From contig OV121096.1 of NCBI GenBank assembly GCA_921293015.1, positions 10,047,000-10,110,999 on the forward strand: a stretch of 64,000 nt of DNA. The letters are read 5' to 3'. Below the pieces are notes generated by a model. It saw only the letters and a program-made list of their open reading frames with translations, had not been told where the DNA came from and made no database searches. Below, one piece after another: positions 1 through 12,462 of this stretch (within the stretch, counting starts at the first letter, position 1; each line of letters begins with the position of its first letter). The stretch comes from Phorcus lineatus. Taxonomy: Eukaryota > Mollusca > Gastropoda > Trochida > Trochidae. The position numbers were made by a program, and so were the translations under genes.

Positions 1-134
1 AGAAACAAGATCTTCTACACAGATGCCGGAAATGACGTCATTAGCTCTATCAACACGGATGGAACAGGTCGTAATGAGATTCTGAACACTGGGCTCGATC
101 AACCAAGAGCTATTGTTCTGCATGAAGAAAGAGG
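1..134 (+). CDS. Gene A exon: propeller blade IFYTDAGND (5' partial)
   Basis: Frame 1 reads through IFYTDAGND and the GTGRNEIL turn typical of YWTD repeats, and ends in phase 2 before the donor at 135. It is nearly identical to gene B exon 58239-58407, whose start shows that about 38 bases of this exon lie outside the window. Confidence 0.9.
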
Positions 135-3100
135 GTACGTTTTCTTTTTTTAAAATTAATTAATCAACCGTAGGTCAGAAATAAATAAGCAAAAACTTAC
201 ATATCCAAAATGTAGTTTGGGCATCTGAGACTTGTTGAAAGTTTGGTATACGAAAGCATTCAAAATTAATTCAATTATCAGCAAATTTAAAAGAATGGTT
301 TAAAATAGGGTTCTTGGATCTCAAGGTTGCACAAGAATAAAGATGTGTCGATTCCAACTTTTTGTAAAATAACAGGTCACATTGATACATTCCTAATTTT
401 TTCCTCATCTTAAACGTGTTGTTAAGAAACATATAATCTATTGGAGTTTAAATTCCTTTCTTTTTACTACCACAGGCAAATCTACTGGACCGATTGGGGT
501 AATGACTCCTACATCGCTTCGGCCAACTATGAAGGGTCCGGCATGAAGAAGATCGTCGAATCAGGGCTCGGCTGGCCGAATGGCCTTACCTTGGATAAAG
601 AGAGTAAGATTAAATTTTCGATTTACTTTAATTATCAATTTACAATAATTGTTTGGAATTTTCTATAATGTTTGTTTTGTTATGTACTGAAGGAATCATA
701 AATGAGGATTGTGTAAGATGTTTTCAAATACATTTATTTCAAACTGAAGTTATTTCAAAGTTTTAAAATAAATAATTTTTAATTGTTCTTGATAATTTTT
801 ATTTATGCTAAATAAATATTTTGAGAGCGTCATACAAGGAATTATCAAGTATCTAGCGATCATTTTAAAGTCCGTTTTGATCGCTTCTTAATCGAGACTT
901 TTATTGATGTCAACTTCTTTTTGACAGATTTTGTGTCATTATAAAACTTATTACCAAATGATATGGGATGTGAGATGTTATTCACAGGTAAAGTAAGGCT
1001 ATAACAGTTGGGTTATGTAATCAATGCCAGTGATGCTCAATGTGCAGACACATCAAAAGCAATATCCAATCATAAAATAGATTGGGCTGAAATGACTATC
1101 CACCAATCTGAATAACGTCAACGATAACACAGATAAGCTATTTAGTTTTAAAGGGTTAGGCCATCAATCAACTGCGATCAAGGGTTTTACATCCCCCGCC
1201 TATCAAGTTCTCCTCCAATCAACTAAATAAACAACATTTCACATTGTCCATCACTTAGTTCAGACAGACAGACAGACAAATAATTTATTGAAGTCTCACC
1301 TCATACATAAAAGGGTAATAAGATATAAGACATAAAATATATGAGCCACCCAATCAGGGTTATGAGAGACTTTTGAATGTATATACACGATTATATAAAA
1401 AATGAAAACTTTAAAAGATATATGCAAGATATAGTTCATAAACGTAATCCACTGTTATCTACCGTTCCTTAAACGTTTGTTTCTTCTTAACCTCTTTTGT
1501 TATATTTCTTAAACTCTGCCAATATGTTTTTGCCCTCTAAAATTATTTGGGAGTCTTTAGGTAAACTTGTTTACATCATCTTTAAACACTTTTTGAAAAA
1601 AAAGAAGTAAATATGGTGGCTTCCTCCAAAATATTTCAGCTAACAAATTGATTTCACCTTAACCAATCTTGGAGTACATCAAGAAACATGTCTGTCTCCT
1701 CTTATCCGATCTTAGATTATATCAGTAAACATATTGGATTTTTCTGAACCTGTTTGGCAGTACAACAATAAAATTTTCGTTTCCTCTTAAACTGTTTTTC
1801 TTATATACCAGCAAACATGTTTCTTTTCTTTTCTTTTCTTTTCTTTCGTGGATTGTATCAACAAACATGCTTTTGTTCTCTTAAACTTTATAGATTTTAG
1901 CAGTAAACATTATAGTTTCCTCTTTACCTTTTATGGAAAATATAAAAATAATGTTCCTTTTGTCTTAACCTCTTTGCAAATATACCAGATAGCATGTTCG
2001 CTCCGTTTTCATCTCTGTTAGTGTATATCAGCAACATATTTGTTCATTGTTAACATTTAAAGGCAAACATCTCGGAGTATAGCAGTAAACATGTAGGTTT
2101 CCTCAAAAGTTCTTATGGAGTATAGGAGTAAGGTTGTTTGTTTCCTCTATGATAGTAAATTATTAAGCAATTGTGTTCTCTATTACAGATGACGTCCTCT
2201 ACTGGTGTGACGCCAAGACAAACAAGATCGAAGCAGTGAATGTAGACGGGACAGGTAGACGTCTGGTACTCAGAGAAACACTGGCCCACTACTTTGATAT
2301 ATTCTACCTCAATGAAGTCCTCTTCTTCACAGACTGGAATAGAAAGTAAGAGTCTTGGTATTTAGCCTTAAAGCATGGTCCGGCTTATGTCCTTATTTAC
2401 AGTCATCTCTTTGTCTACACATTATTAAATCCGTGAAGCTAAAGACTGAAGATTTCACAGCAATGCATAAGCACAATGATGTTGCGGGCTTTCACACTTC
2501 AATAATACTGGTAGATAAACCCCAAATCACTTCACCTCACCTCAATCTCAAAAGTTTGCTTTTTATGTGTTGACAAACAATAACTAAAGCCCTGCCGGTT
2601 GACTTCCCCACTGTTGAGTAATCCGCCATATGGTGTGGTTGCTAAGTGATATACTGCTGAAACATATGGTTAAGTGATATTCAAAATGTACCCCTCAAGT
2701 AATCGTCCTTAGGTGATCACTTAATAGTATCCTGCTCCAATGGGCGGGCGTTAAAATATGGAACGACTCGCCCTACCGGATTGCTGTTTATTGCTGAAAT
2801 AATACCTTAGGCACGATAAGTTTGTATCGATGATGACGTTTCAATTATCAAACCACCACTCGAGTTAATACCATATCGTTGTCAGTGGTTTTGGTGCGCT
2901 ATAGGTACTCGAGAGTTTTCCCAGCGGGGAACTTATATGCTCCTGGTAGGGTCACTGAAGCCGGACAGATCGACAGATAGTAGGCAGTAATTTGTGTCAT
3001 TCTAAAACTTGCTCTTTATCTCTCACTTTGCCTTTCTTTCCGTCTTTATCCTCATCCTTACGATGCCTTTCTCCCTGATCTGTCCACTCTCTTTTGGATG

Positions 3101-6100
3101 ATTTTTATGAACGTGTTTATAAAATGATTTATTGTGGAAAGCACGTGAAACCTCAACTCACTCACCCAAGTATCTAACCTTGAAATGTTGTTCTATCATA
3201 TTATTACAGAGCTATTCGGAACATACCTGCACGAGGTGGAACTGTCGGTTCACTCGCCACTGAGACTTTTGGTCAGCTTACCGGTATTCACGTCGTTTCA
3301 ACGGCGGACTTTTCAAGTAAGTTGACAAAATGTTATAAGTGCAAATGGACAGTAGAACATTGTCTAAACAAAAAGTGTACGATGACTTCCTTTATCATTT
3401 GACCCACTGTGGTATGCAAATGATGCAATATTAGATAATCATTAGACTACTTTTCTTACCATTTGTGATTGTATTTATCGGTTTCTTTTTATTGCGTAAT
3501 CGTTAACTCGGTAATACCTGTTTTAAGGATAAATATTTACCTCATTACTAATCTATATTTGTATAATGTCCCCAAAACCGTCCCTTGTTTGTATTTAACC
3601 TTCAAGTTCTCTAGATGGTGCAATATGCTCTGACCGCTGACAAGATTGTATTGCTGATTATATTGCTTATTATAATTATATGATTAGTGTTCATTACTAT
3701 GTCCCTTTATATTTCTAATACTGTAAAGTTTGCATATCAATCAAACCTGTTTGAAATGTACTATATGTATTCTTAAGAATGTTGCTTTCAGTATCAAAGC
3801 CTGCAAATGATTCTATGTCAATATGTATTTCCTGCAGACTGCCCTCTAGGCCGATACGGTGCTGGATGTTACGAGTGTGGGTACTGCAAAGAGAACTCGG
3901 CGTGTGACAAGACAACTGGCTTCTGTCTGGCTGGGTGCACTGCCGGGTACACCAATCAACAGTGCAATCAGAGTAAGGGGTCATCAATCATGGTTTTGGT
4001 GCTCTAATGTATTTGAGGATGGCTGTACTAAAAGGGTTTAACACTGCAAGCAGGGTAAATGAATCTCATACTGTACATGGGTGTGGTTGATCTACACAGA
4101 TACACAGTGCATGCAAACTGAAGGATTAAAATACTGCGTGTAGAGGGTTCAAACACTGTACATGAGGATGGCTGTTCTAGGTGAAGTGATTTGGGGTTTC
4201 AAGAGTATTTCACTTATATCGCGGCTACAAGTATTATTGCAGGGAGAAAGCCCTCAACACCATTTTTGCTTTACATTGCGGTGAAACCTGTGAGCCGATG
4301 CTACAACTAGCAAACCATGGCTGGTACTGCGCTGAAATTCAGTTCAGTTGCACCCAAACCTTACTGCTTGTTGAACTTTCACTATTGCAGACATAGTTGC
4401 CGAGCACCTGGCGAAATTCGAACCACTGACCTATTGTTCCATAGCTATCCTTAACGGGTTCAGACTGATCAGTTGATCACTCCTTACTCAACCTGTCTCA
4501 GGATAAGACGTATCGCTGAAGAAGAGTGGAGAGTCAGCTATACGTCTTATCCTGAGACGGGATGAGTAAGGAGTGATCAACTGAATATGAGGGTGGTGGT
4601 TCTATACGTGTTGAATATACTTGCATGGTATTTTGTGTTTTAATGTACTTGTGGGTTGCTGTTCTAAGGTGGTACACGCTGGCGCGCGAGGTAAAGGGCT
4701 CTCATATCGTACATGGATGTGATTCGTCTATAGAATACACAGTTACATGCAAACTGTAGATTTCAAATACTAAACATGATGGTAGTTGTTTTATACAGGT
4801 ACACAGTGCATGCAGGGTGGAGGGTTCTCATACTGTACATTATGATGGTTCTTCTATATGGGTACAAAATGCATGCAGGGCAAAGGATGCTCGTTATGAT
4901 ATAAATATTCCCATATTCAGACATTGTTGTCCAAAATGTCTTGCTATTCTTAAATACGCCACTTCGAAATGCCCTTCAAAGACAAGTTGCTATCGAAATG
5001 GTAGAAATGAGGACTCAAAGTGAAATATGTGCCTTAGATGAGATAAAAAAATCTTTATATCTAAATTGCAAACATTACGATAATTTATGTTGACAGCGAT
5101 AGTACAAACACAGTGATGTAGATCTTAATAAATTGAAATCCCGAGTCCAAATTCATGAATATCATTAGAATGACCTAATAAACTCTACAAACAAGTATTT
5201 GTATTTGTGCCTGCCGTAGAGAAGTATTAAAACTCTCTAAACTAAACTGATAAACTCTTAAGATTGATATTTTCAGAAACAACCGATGTTTCTCGATAAA
5301 CTAACAGCATTAATTACGTTTGAGAAATTTGCCTCCAATAACATACTTTGATTCCATTTAGCGTCTTTCTTTATACTCTCATTTCTGTGATAGAGAATGC
5401 TTATGCTCAATATGACGCCCCTTTCATAAAGATGGTAGTTGTTTATTTATAAACCTATACCTAATCCCCAACACGTTGTCATATTGATAGGGTGTCCCTT
5501 CGGATCATACGGACCTGGCTGCGAGGGCACATGTGAGACCTGCTTCCGGGGCTGCCACCATGTCACTGGAGTCTGCCACCCAAGTAGGGACTTCTACTCA
5601 GATAATTAACTATTTTCATAATTTTATAGTGTCATGCTTGATAATGAAGATCGCATTTTCTTTTTTGATTGATGTTTTACGATCCTTAAAAATGTTACGA
5701 CTTTTAGTGTGAAAGGTGTAATGTCACTCTAGGTACACTAAGTCGACCATAGTGACCTATTATTCATAGCTGAAGAAATTGCATGAAATAAAATCAATGC
5801 AAAATAATCAATGTTGTACACATTTTTGCAAAAAGATTGGAAATCAAACATAGATATACATATTATTATCAAAGAGTCGAATCTAACATTGCAGTTAAAT
5901 AAATAAAAATGATAAAAAAATACAGACAATTCATTCGTTTTTACATTCAGGGCTGGGTACATCGTTTTGAAGAATGCAATTATTGCCAAAATGTTGACAA
6001 CAAATTAAAAGAAATATGACTCATACTGTACTTTACGATCATCAAATTAGTAACGATTAGTCTATGCAACAGTTAGAAATTCTGTTACCACTATATCGAA

Positions 6101-9100
6101 AGGCCTGACGAATTTCGAAAAGTACTCTACTTTTATTCTATTCAAGTTTTTACTTATTTAAAAAAGTCAGTACCAAAGCAATTCTCTATTTGACGTGTGA
6201 CGATTAGCATTTAATTAATGAAAAGTAATGAAACGAGGGAACAAAATAACGTCACAAGTGGTATTAAGTATTGCTGATAATATAGCTTTTTCTTTTCCTT
6301 TATATTTTGAAATTTAGAAGTCGAACCAAACGAAGGAAGTACAGCAATTCCCAATGATGGGGACTCTTCCTTCAATCCGAATCATTGTAAGAATTTTGAA
6401 ATAAAATTCAAATGTTTCCAATGAATTATTACAAAGCTTTTGTATACAAAATGTGTATCTTTCCTTGCATAGATATACATTGAACCTACATTTATTACTC
6501 TGGCGGAATGCCCATGCAACATTGTCCTTAATTTCCTTTTTTATAAACAAATAATAACGTATCGTGTCGGTAACTGCATGTGAAGAAAAGTTTTTTATTA
6601 TGAATAATAATAAATCCTTATTCGTTAAGCTCCACTCTCTATATTTTTGTAAGGTTTATTTTGAATTTCAGCAGTCCAACCAAACGAAGGAAGTACAAAA
6701 ATTCCAACGAGAAAAAATGACGATGATGATTCTGATAAGGATGAGTACTCTAACTTAAATCCAAATCATGGTAAGAATTGTTCTTCAGAATGAAGTTTGC
6801 CAATATACGAAATGGCTTTAAATCTGGCTTTGTATCCCTCCGAATAGGTTAGAAGACATGTGCAAAATGTGAAGAGAATCAGATAGTTTCTGCAATCCAT
6901 TAGACAAAATATATCTTCTGTCTAACTGGCGGACGGAATCGTCGGTATTTTCATGTACCATCAACCTTCGGTTGGGGTTATAACAAATATTTCTATAAAT
7001 AAAAAACTACCACTACAAAGGATGCAGAGCTGTCTACGATGCAAGAAAATACACCTCAAACGAAAATGGGAGATAAATCTTAAATGCTTGATAAACACAG
7101 AAAAAAGGGAAATATACACAAAGTACTTTTACACCAAACCTAAGCTCAAAATTCACATGGTGTTGATACTCCATTCTGCATATATATTTAATTGTGATAT
7201 GTTACAATGCAACTGAAGACTCATATGTTGGGGTTCTCTGTTATATGTTTAACATTATTCATTTTTGTGTGGTTCATGCACATGAAATCAGACATCAATA
7301 TTTAAATGGGCTGTAATAATTCTAGGGTCTGATCGCTGTCTTGACTCTACGTACATGCACTTTTTTTCATGTGAAAACAAATACATGCATGACTATCAAC
7401 GATATGCCGGTCAAACCTATGCAAATAATATCATGTCATTGTAGCCTGAGACAAGAGTTAGATAGAGAGAGATAATTTGTTTAAAATGATCACCGAGTGC
7501 GTGCAGTCAGCAGTGTAATGTTACTTACGTTACAGCAACTGTAACATGTTCAAACAAAATGTACGAAAGACTTAGTTGTATTGATTTTATGACAAGAACA
7601 TCAATTCATTGTAGTTATCCTCATCGGCGCTGTTGCTGGCGGTGTTGTCGTTTTGCTTGTCATCGTTGTCGTCATCATCGTCATCGTGGTCATTCTGTTG
7701 AGGTTAGTAATTTGCTTTTATAGATATCTAGATAGCGATGACCAACACAATATTTGTTAAATCATTGAAATCCAAAAGTGTGTATTTTACATCTTTGCTA
7801 TCAGATAACTAAGTTATCAAAAAATGATTTAACTCAAGAGAGAGACAACCAGAAGTGTCAAAAGTAAAACCTGACGTTTCGACGTTATAAAAGGTTTATT
7901 TACATAAAGAACCTAGTCTTGCGCTTAATTTAATTATCTTAAGTGTTTTTATTGTATATATATATATTGTATCAGGCATGGCATTAAATTAGCATTTGAC
8001 CAACGTATTCTGACCGACAGATAGCTTTGTTCATTCAAAAGAATCGGGCAGTTCCATTTAGTAAGGAGTCACCGAGAAGTTTATAGAAACATTTGGTATT
8101 TCAATCTACCATAAAAGGAGAGTTTTATCAGTGCAACAAAGCTATCGGATAAACTAAGTATCCAAATCTTATAAACATGCAAGTTTGGTCAAAAGACAAA
8201 CCACTTTCGGAAAACGCCCTTTATTTCATGTGAATCTTAAAACTGCTACCCTTTATTCATAATGTCATCGCGAGTTTAAAGAGTGTTTTCTTTCGGGCAT
8301 TGAGACAATCCAGCAGGATAGATATAACATGCATTAATATTTCATCAATAACCAGGCAATGTGAAATTTGTTCAAATAATCATGTGTGTCCTCAAAGAAT
8401 CCAATGACCAATGACCATATTTTTGAGTGATAGCAATGCAATCAACTATTGTAAAACAAACAAAATACCCCCACCTTCACAAATTATTGCCATTTAGTCC
8501 AAGTCCAAGCTATGCTTGCCGAACAATACTGACAATGCAACATTTAATAACGTAGTAAGAGTTACTTTCCCTGTTGTAATGATATTGTCAAGCGATAGAT
8601 GAACAATTGTAATTAATAGAGAACCATAAATAAACTCAACTATGTGCTCATGAAATTGAAATCACCAATAAAATGTCGAAAGTATTTCAACTGCCTTTAA
8701 TAAAGAATGATATATGTTTTTAAAATCCTTTTGTTTCAAAATGACATATGATTAAGATTATTAACCTCATATTTTTCCGTATCATTAATAACATATATTA
8801 GGTGTGAAAATATATGTATTATACGTTCGCCAAAGGCTACCATAATACATATTTTGTTCCTTATTTATGATATTAAAGATATGGAAACACACAAGGTTAA
8901 TAATAACTTATATTACCCATATGGGAAGATGGACACAGGGTAATATTTTTCCTGTAAGTCACACGGGAGTTACACATTTTCTTGGCATTTGATTGGTTGT
9001 TGTTAACCAATGAAAAAGAACGTAGTGCCGGGACTATTTCATTCATCTTCATTCAAACTTGTCCCGACTGGTAATTTGTTTGCCCTTAGACTGAATTTTA

Positions 9101-10134
9101 ACAGTGTTTATTTATTCCATGAAGTTGCCAGTCGTCATTTCTCAGATGTGTCGCTACAAACAACGTGAAATAAGCCTGTCACATTGCACAAAAGCATAGA
9201 AATTAGCAATTATTGAATTAGTTCTTCATCACGTCAAGCTAACAGTTGGAAGAAGCGCCTGGTTTCGTTCTATCGTAATGACGTCATGGACACGAGCGGC
9301 TATGACGTCCCAGTGTCATAAGTTACGTCACAAGTTCAGCCGTCTTGGAGTATTACTATAGGGCGCCGCTGACCTCTTCAAATTAACACAAAACTGTTAA
9401 ATGTAATGACGGTAATGAAAACAGGAATAAACGTTCAAAAATAAATACTTTTAGCTATTAGTTTGAAACTTTTTCACAAATAACAATTTAGCCGTGCGTA
9501 GGTAAGTGTCAAGCAAAACCACAGCACATGCGTATGAATTTGGAAATTCGCAACCCTAATGCTTTATAGAGGAACGATTATTTCTATCCTATTCGAGTTT
9601 TAATAATTTTAAAATCATATAGGTAATATAAACAATAACCAACTCGTGACGGGAATGACAGATTATCTTTCCCTCGTTATATTAATTTGGTAATGCTCTC
9701 GCCAAGGCTCGAGAATTACGAAATTAATATAACTCGGGAAAGATAATCTGTCATTCCCCGTCACTCGTTAGTTATTGTCTATCTATTCGATTGAAATAAT
9801 CCATTTTCATACGTCCCAACTTCAAACATAACCTTAAAAAGTAAAATTCAATTTCAGGAAGAAACGTCAAGTCCCGAAACCTTGTACAGAGCCTGATTAT
9901 ACTACTCTAGAAAGGAACCGACCACCAAATCCGTACAGTGTTGCATCTGACCTTCCTCCAGCCTACGCCACCATCGGCAATTTGGGTGGATCAGGGGTAG
10001 ATTACTCTCGTCTCTCAGGGAGGGTTAATTCTCAGTACTGCTACATTCAGGATCCTGCATCCTGTGAGGGCGCCTCGGGTCATCTCAGTGTCAAGGATGA
10101 AAGTAATGGAAAGTCGTTTTCTGCTGTGGCTTAA
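1..10134 (+). CDS. Gene A: YWTD-propeller/EGF single-pass receptor, 10 exons, 5' partial
   Basis: The window opens inside an exon. Ten exons join with consistent phases: 1-134, 476-603, 2189-2345, 3210-3316, 3838-3972, 5491-5583, 6318-6386, 6672-6770, 7615-7702, 9858-10134. They encode blades of an LDLR class B propeller (IFYTD, IYWTD, LYWCD, LFFTD), a cysteine-rich EGF-like module, a second shorter one, a duplicated acidic stalk, a Val/Ile-rich transmembrane helix and a 92-residue tail ending in TAA. By comparison with gene B, about two exons (signal peptide and first blade) lie upstream of the window. Known families with YWTD propellers plus EGF modules are LDL-receptor relatives at the plasma membrane. 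This one is much shorter than LRP5/6, has no visible LDLR class A repeats, and carries a tyrosine-motif tail. Ligand and function are unknown; a scavenger or engulfment role is inference from the tail. All introns are GT-AG. Confidence 0.9.
476..603 (+). CDS. Gene A exon: propeller blade IYWTDWGND
   Basis: The acceptor is at 474-475 (CACAG) and the donor GTAAG at 604. It is 128 nt, phase 2 to phase 1. It carries the canonical YWTD motif and the WPNGL signature of LDLR class B blades. It differs from gene B exon 58686-58813 at very few bases. Confidence 0.93.
1256..1438 (-). mobile_element. Short retroposon tail in gene A intron, 7-bp TSD
   Basis: A ~170-bp insert begins with (CAGA)n followed by a TTTATTG-type LINE/SINE 3' end read on the minus strand. 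TAGTTCA flanks it at 1256-1262 and 1432-1438. The paralogous gene B intron lacks it and runs straight through near 59542, so insertion followed the gene duplication or was lost from B. Confidence 0.75.
1818..1848 (+). repeat. (CTTTT)n microsatellite
   Basis: About five tandem TTCTT/CTTTT units in gene A intron 2; the gene B counterpart near 60300 is shorter. Confidence 0.8.
2189..2345 (+). CDS. Gene A exon: propeller blades LYWCD and LFFTD
   Basis: 157 nt, acceptor TTACAG, donor GTAAG at 2346. It encodes two strands of the propeller. The YWTD threonine is replaced by cysteine (YWCD) in both gene A and gene B, so the change predates the gene duplication. Confidence 0.92.
3210..3316 (+). CDS. 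Gene A exon: last propeller blade
   Basis: 107 nt, in phase with the exons on both sides. It reads LTGIHVVS, matching the closing blade of YWTD propellers. The acceptor is TTACAG and the donor GTAAGT. The gene B counterpart is not reached in this window. Confidence 0.85.
3838..3972 (+). CDS. Gene A exon: EGF-like module
   Basis: 135 nt, symmetric phase 1-1. It contains eight regularly spaced cysteines beginning CPLGRYGAGC, the CPxGxYGxxC pattern of MEGF/SREC/CED-1-type EGF repeats, and ends GYTNQQC. The acceptor is CCTGCAG and the donor GTAAG. Confidence 0.9.
4021..4890 (+). repeat. Degenerate ~60-70 bp tandem repeat in gene A intron, split by an insertion
   Basis: Diverged copies of a unit containing CATACTGTACATG, GTTCTATACAGGTACACAGTGC and ATGCAGGGT occur at about 4021-4178 and again at 4600-4890. 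The intervening ~420 bp (about 4179-4600) is unrelated and contains a 51-bp inverted repeat, so it looks like a later insertion into the array. Confidence 0.6.
4469..4584. repeat. Inverted repeat, 51-bp arms, 14-bp loop
   Basis: Arms 4469-4519 and 4534-4584 are reverse complements with about three mismatches. It lies inside the segment that interrupts the 4021-4890 tandem array and is consistent with a foldback/MITE-type insertion. Confidence 0.8.
5491..5583 (+). CDS. Gene A exon: short second EGF-like module
   Basis: 93 nt, phase 1-1, starting CPFGSYGPGCEGTC. It has the beginning of an EGF-like repeat but stops before the usual final CxxGWxGxxC segment, so the module is incomplete. The donor is GTAGGG, weaker than the others in this gene. 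Confidence 0.82.
6318..6386 (+). CDS. Gene A exon: stalk exon 1 (VEPNEGST...NPNH)
   Basis: 69 nt, phase 1-1, acceptor ATTTAG and donor GTAAG. It encodes a short polar segment without cysteines that begins VEPNEGST and ends NPNH. It is homologous to the next exon, so it arose by tandem exon duplication. Confidence 0.78.
6672..6770 (+). CDS. Gene A exon: stalk exon 2 (VQPNEGST...NPNH), acidic
   Basis: 99 nt, phase 1-1, acceptor TTTCAG and donor GTAAG. It has the same start and end motifs as the preceding exon with an inserted Asp-rich stretch. It forms the juxtamembrane stalk and splices in phase to the transmembrane exon. Confidence 0.82.
7615..7702 (+). CDS. Gene A exon: transmembrane helix
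   Basis: 88 nt, phase 1 to 2. It encodes an almost uninterrupted Val/Ile/Leu helix (VILIGAVAGGVVVLLVIVVV and onwards, about 28 residues) ending in Arg. The next exon starts with a basic KKR stop-transfer cluster. A duplicate is at 19220-19307. Confidence 0.93.
9262..9372 (+). repeat. CRE-rich dispersed repeat, copy in gene A last intron
   Basis: It contains TGACGTCA near 9280, further CGTCA motifs, and ends TAGGGCGCCGCTGACCTCTTC. Related copies are at 20810-20915, 34220-34345 and 43998-44115. Confidence 0.6.
9632..9778. mobile_element. Foldback MITE (147 bp) in gene A last intron
   Basis: Arms of about 65 bp starting ACAATAAC and ending GTTATTGT are near-perfect reverse complements around a short loop. 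It is duplicated in copy 2 at 21179-21325, so it predates the segmental duplication. Confidence 0.8.
9858..10134 (+). CDS. Gene A last exon: cytoplasmic tail with PPAY and ITAM-like tyrosines
   Basis: 277 nt from the acceptor TTTCAG to TAA at 10132-10134. After KKR the tail has YTTL (tail residue 14), YSVA (26), LPPAY (32-36), YATI (36), YSRL (49) and YCYI (60). YATI and YSRL are separated by nine residues and YSRL and YCYI by seven, within ITAM spacing. PPxY is a known ligand of WW domains such as those of Nedd4 ligases. A duplicate with a nonsense codon is at 21405-21681. Confidence 0.92.
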
Positions 10135-11989
10135 GGTTATCGACCGTTGGCAACTGAAATTACGAAAGGTACATTTACTGAAATCAGGTTTAATGTCAAA
10201 TTCTAAACTGATATGAACTGAACTGATTAAACCTATCATTTCGATTATATAAAAACAGTGGCTTGTGTATGTTATACAGCTTTAATGATGTACATGTATA
10301 TCATTGTACCGTAAAAACATATTAAGACAAACCATCGCGGAGAACACTGAGCATAACTAAGAGAGAGGTAGAGAACATTCTTGCCATTGAACCTGTTCAT
10401 ATGTCTGTAACTCAATTTCTCAATGCAAAATAAAGGTATTTCAATACAAACAACGTCAAAACGTTGTATAATGTTATGTACAAAGAAGTTGTTATCAGTA
10501 GTCATTACTTTCATTCCCATAATGCAAAGCTCTGTAAGGCCTTTAAAGACTGAGAAACGACGCTGATAATATTTCAATATTCATATCCGCTATCTAAATG
10601 GGAATATTAATCATTTTCTAATAATTGCCTATCAAATATACTAAATAAAGACTATAATAAATGGAGAAACAGCGAAAAAATTTAGATTTTCAGGTAAAAA
10701 TAGTTTCAAGTATAAATGGTGCTTTGCAGTAAAGTTGTACACTCTTAATCATAGGGACTTCAAAGAGGAGAATATTTTCATGTTAATATGCTTCGTATTA
10801 AGCTTTTAATTCTTTGTTTATGCACACATATATATTTATCTAATCGTGATTTGCATATACATTTTATGTTCATTGCCTTTTGAAAATTTTTTCTGCGACA
10901 CTTAAACATTCTAATATTGATTTGGTACCTAATTTGATGGACAATGATACATGGTTTCATGTAGGACTGTTGTTTTATTTTATACTCTTGAAATATTTGG
11001 ATTTCACGAAATTGAGTAGATTTCAAATTAATAGTTATCTCCCCTGTATGTACAATCTAATTTGTACGCAGAGTATCTCGGCAAATGACTGTCTACATGC
11101 CTTATTATATAGATGTACGTGTATTTGAATTTAAGCTCGTGTATAAAATACTATAGCTTTATGAATCATTTTAAACAAAATAAATTATAAGCATACATTT
11201 GCTGGTTGATATATTTTAATGTTTGGTATGAATCTTCTTCAAAGACAAATATATAATTAGCTGTGCAGTTGATATAGTGTTATTCTAACTAACTTTTCCA
11301 TTCCTTTTTTACCCTTATTCCAACGAGAGAATTTATTTCAGATTAGGTATTTCACAACCAAGATTAGTTTGTAATGCTTTAGCGACTCAGTAGTTGCGGA
11401 CTTGAGCATGTTAGTCACATTTTATGAGGGCTTCAATAGTATTCACTTTCAGTATTTGTTATTTGAAATTATTTTCGACTACCTTTGTTACTAATGTATA
11501 AAATTTATTACAAAAATAAGCTATACGTCGTATCTGCACAGATATGAACATTAATTCTTGCACAAAGGAATAAACCCTACAATGAATGATCCCGACGAGC
11601 TCGTAATGTAATTGCTTCGACGCATTGTTATTTTGACATTCTATAGAAATCAGTCTACGTCAATTTATTCATTTGTCTGATCTATTGTTCAATTAGATTT
11701 TTTTTAAACTCAGATATGTATTTTAATCATTATTACGTCGATTTTATGGTATGTTTATCGACTAGAAGAGCTCCAAATTTCATGTTTAACTATAAACAGT
11801 GCTTAATAAAGAATTTATGAGTTGAGTTCTTTTTTATAGATAATATTACATGTACCGTCAAATGATGAAACAAATAGAATATATTGAACAAGCGACGTTT
11901 TACAAAAGTAGATAAGAATATATAATCAACCTCTTTTGACAAGATACATCCCATAGGGGAAGGGAGAGAACTCTTAGTAATTTGACTGA

Positions 11990-12160
11990 CTATAGTTGTG
12001 GAGCACAGTCGAGAAGTGGCTAGTATTCTCGGACATGAATGGTTTGGGTTCGAATCCCGATGGAGAAACGTTACATTTGGACCTTGCGTTTCTTGGCAAG
12101 TCACTTCATCCACTCGGTCTACCCAGCTGAACATTTGGTACCACTTAAGAAAAGTATTGA
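11990..12160 (+). mobile_element. tRNA-derived SINE remnant (copy 1)
   Basis: A pol III B-box-like GGTTCGAATCC at 12047-12057 is followed by a conserved SINE-core-like stretch (GGCAAGTCACTTCATCCACT, then GGTCTACCCAGCTGAA). This head-plus-core order is known from molluscan and other metazoan SINEs. Copy 2 is at 23535-23695. Confidence 0.65.
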
Positions 12161-12462
12161 CCTCTACAGCAGAATTTGAAGTACTATTTCTTCAAGTTAA
12201 TAGTGAAATATGTGGTCTGTGAGCATGTTCTTGCATAGAAATAGCGTCTATCGACAGTAGATTGTGGACTATCGACAGTATTTTCAATCAATAAGATGCT
12301 ACACCCTATCCTGCAGAACTGGAAAATACATACCTGAATTGGCCCTCGTTCTTGATGTAAATAATGCATATGTTGTTTCTGTCAGATAAGTTGCCTTTTG
12401 AATGTGATGGCAAACAGTACGCATTATCAACGTCTACTTACATATGTGCAAACAATAATAGT

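Noticed and set aside
2740..2990. GC-richer stretch in gene A intron 3 as a SINE
   Set aside because: It resembles dispersed molluscan repeat text but has no box A/B, tail or target duplication that I can define.
4390..4455. Possible minus-strand tRNA around GGTTCGAATTT
   Set aside because: A B-box-like string only; no convincing A box, acceptor stem or anticodon arm.
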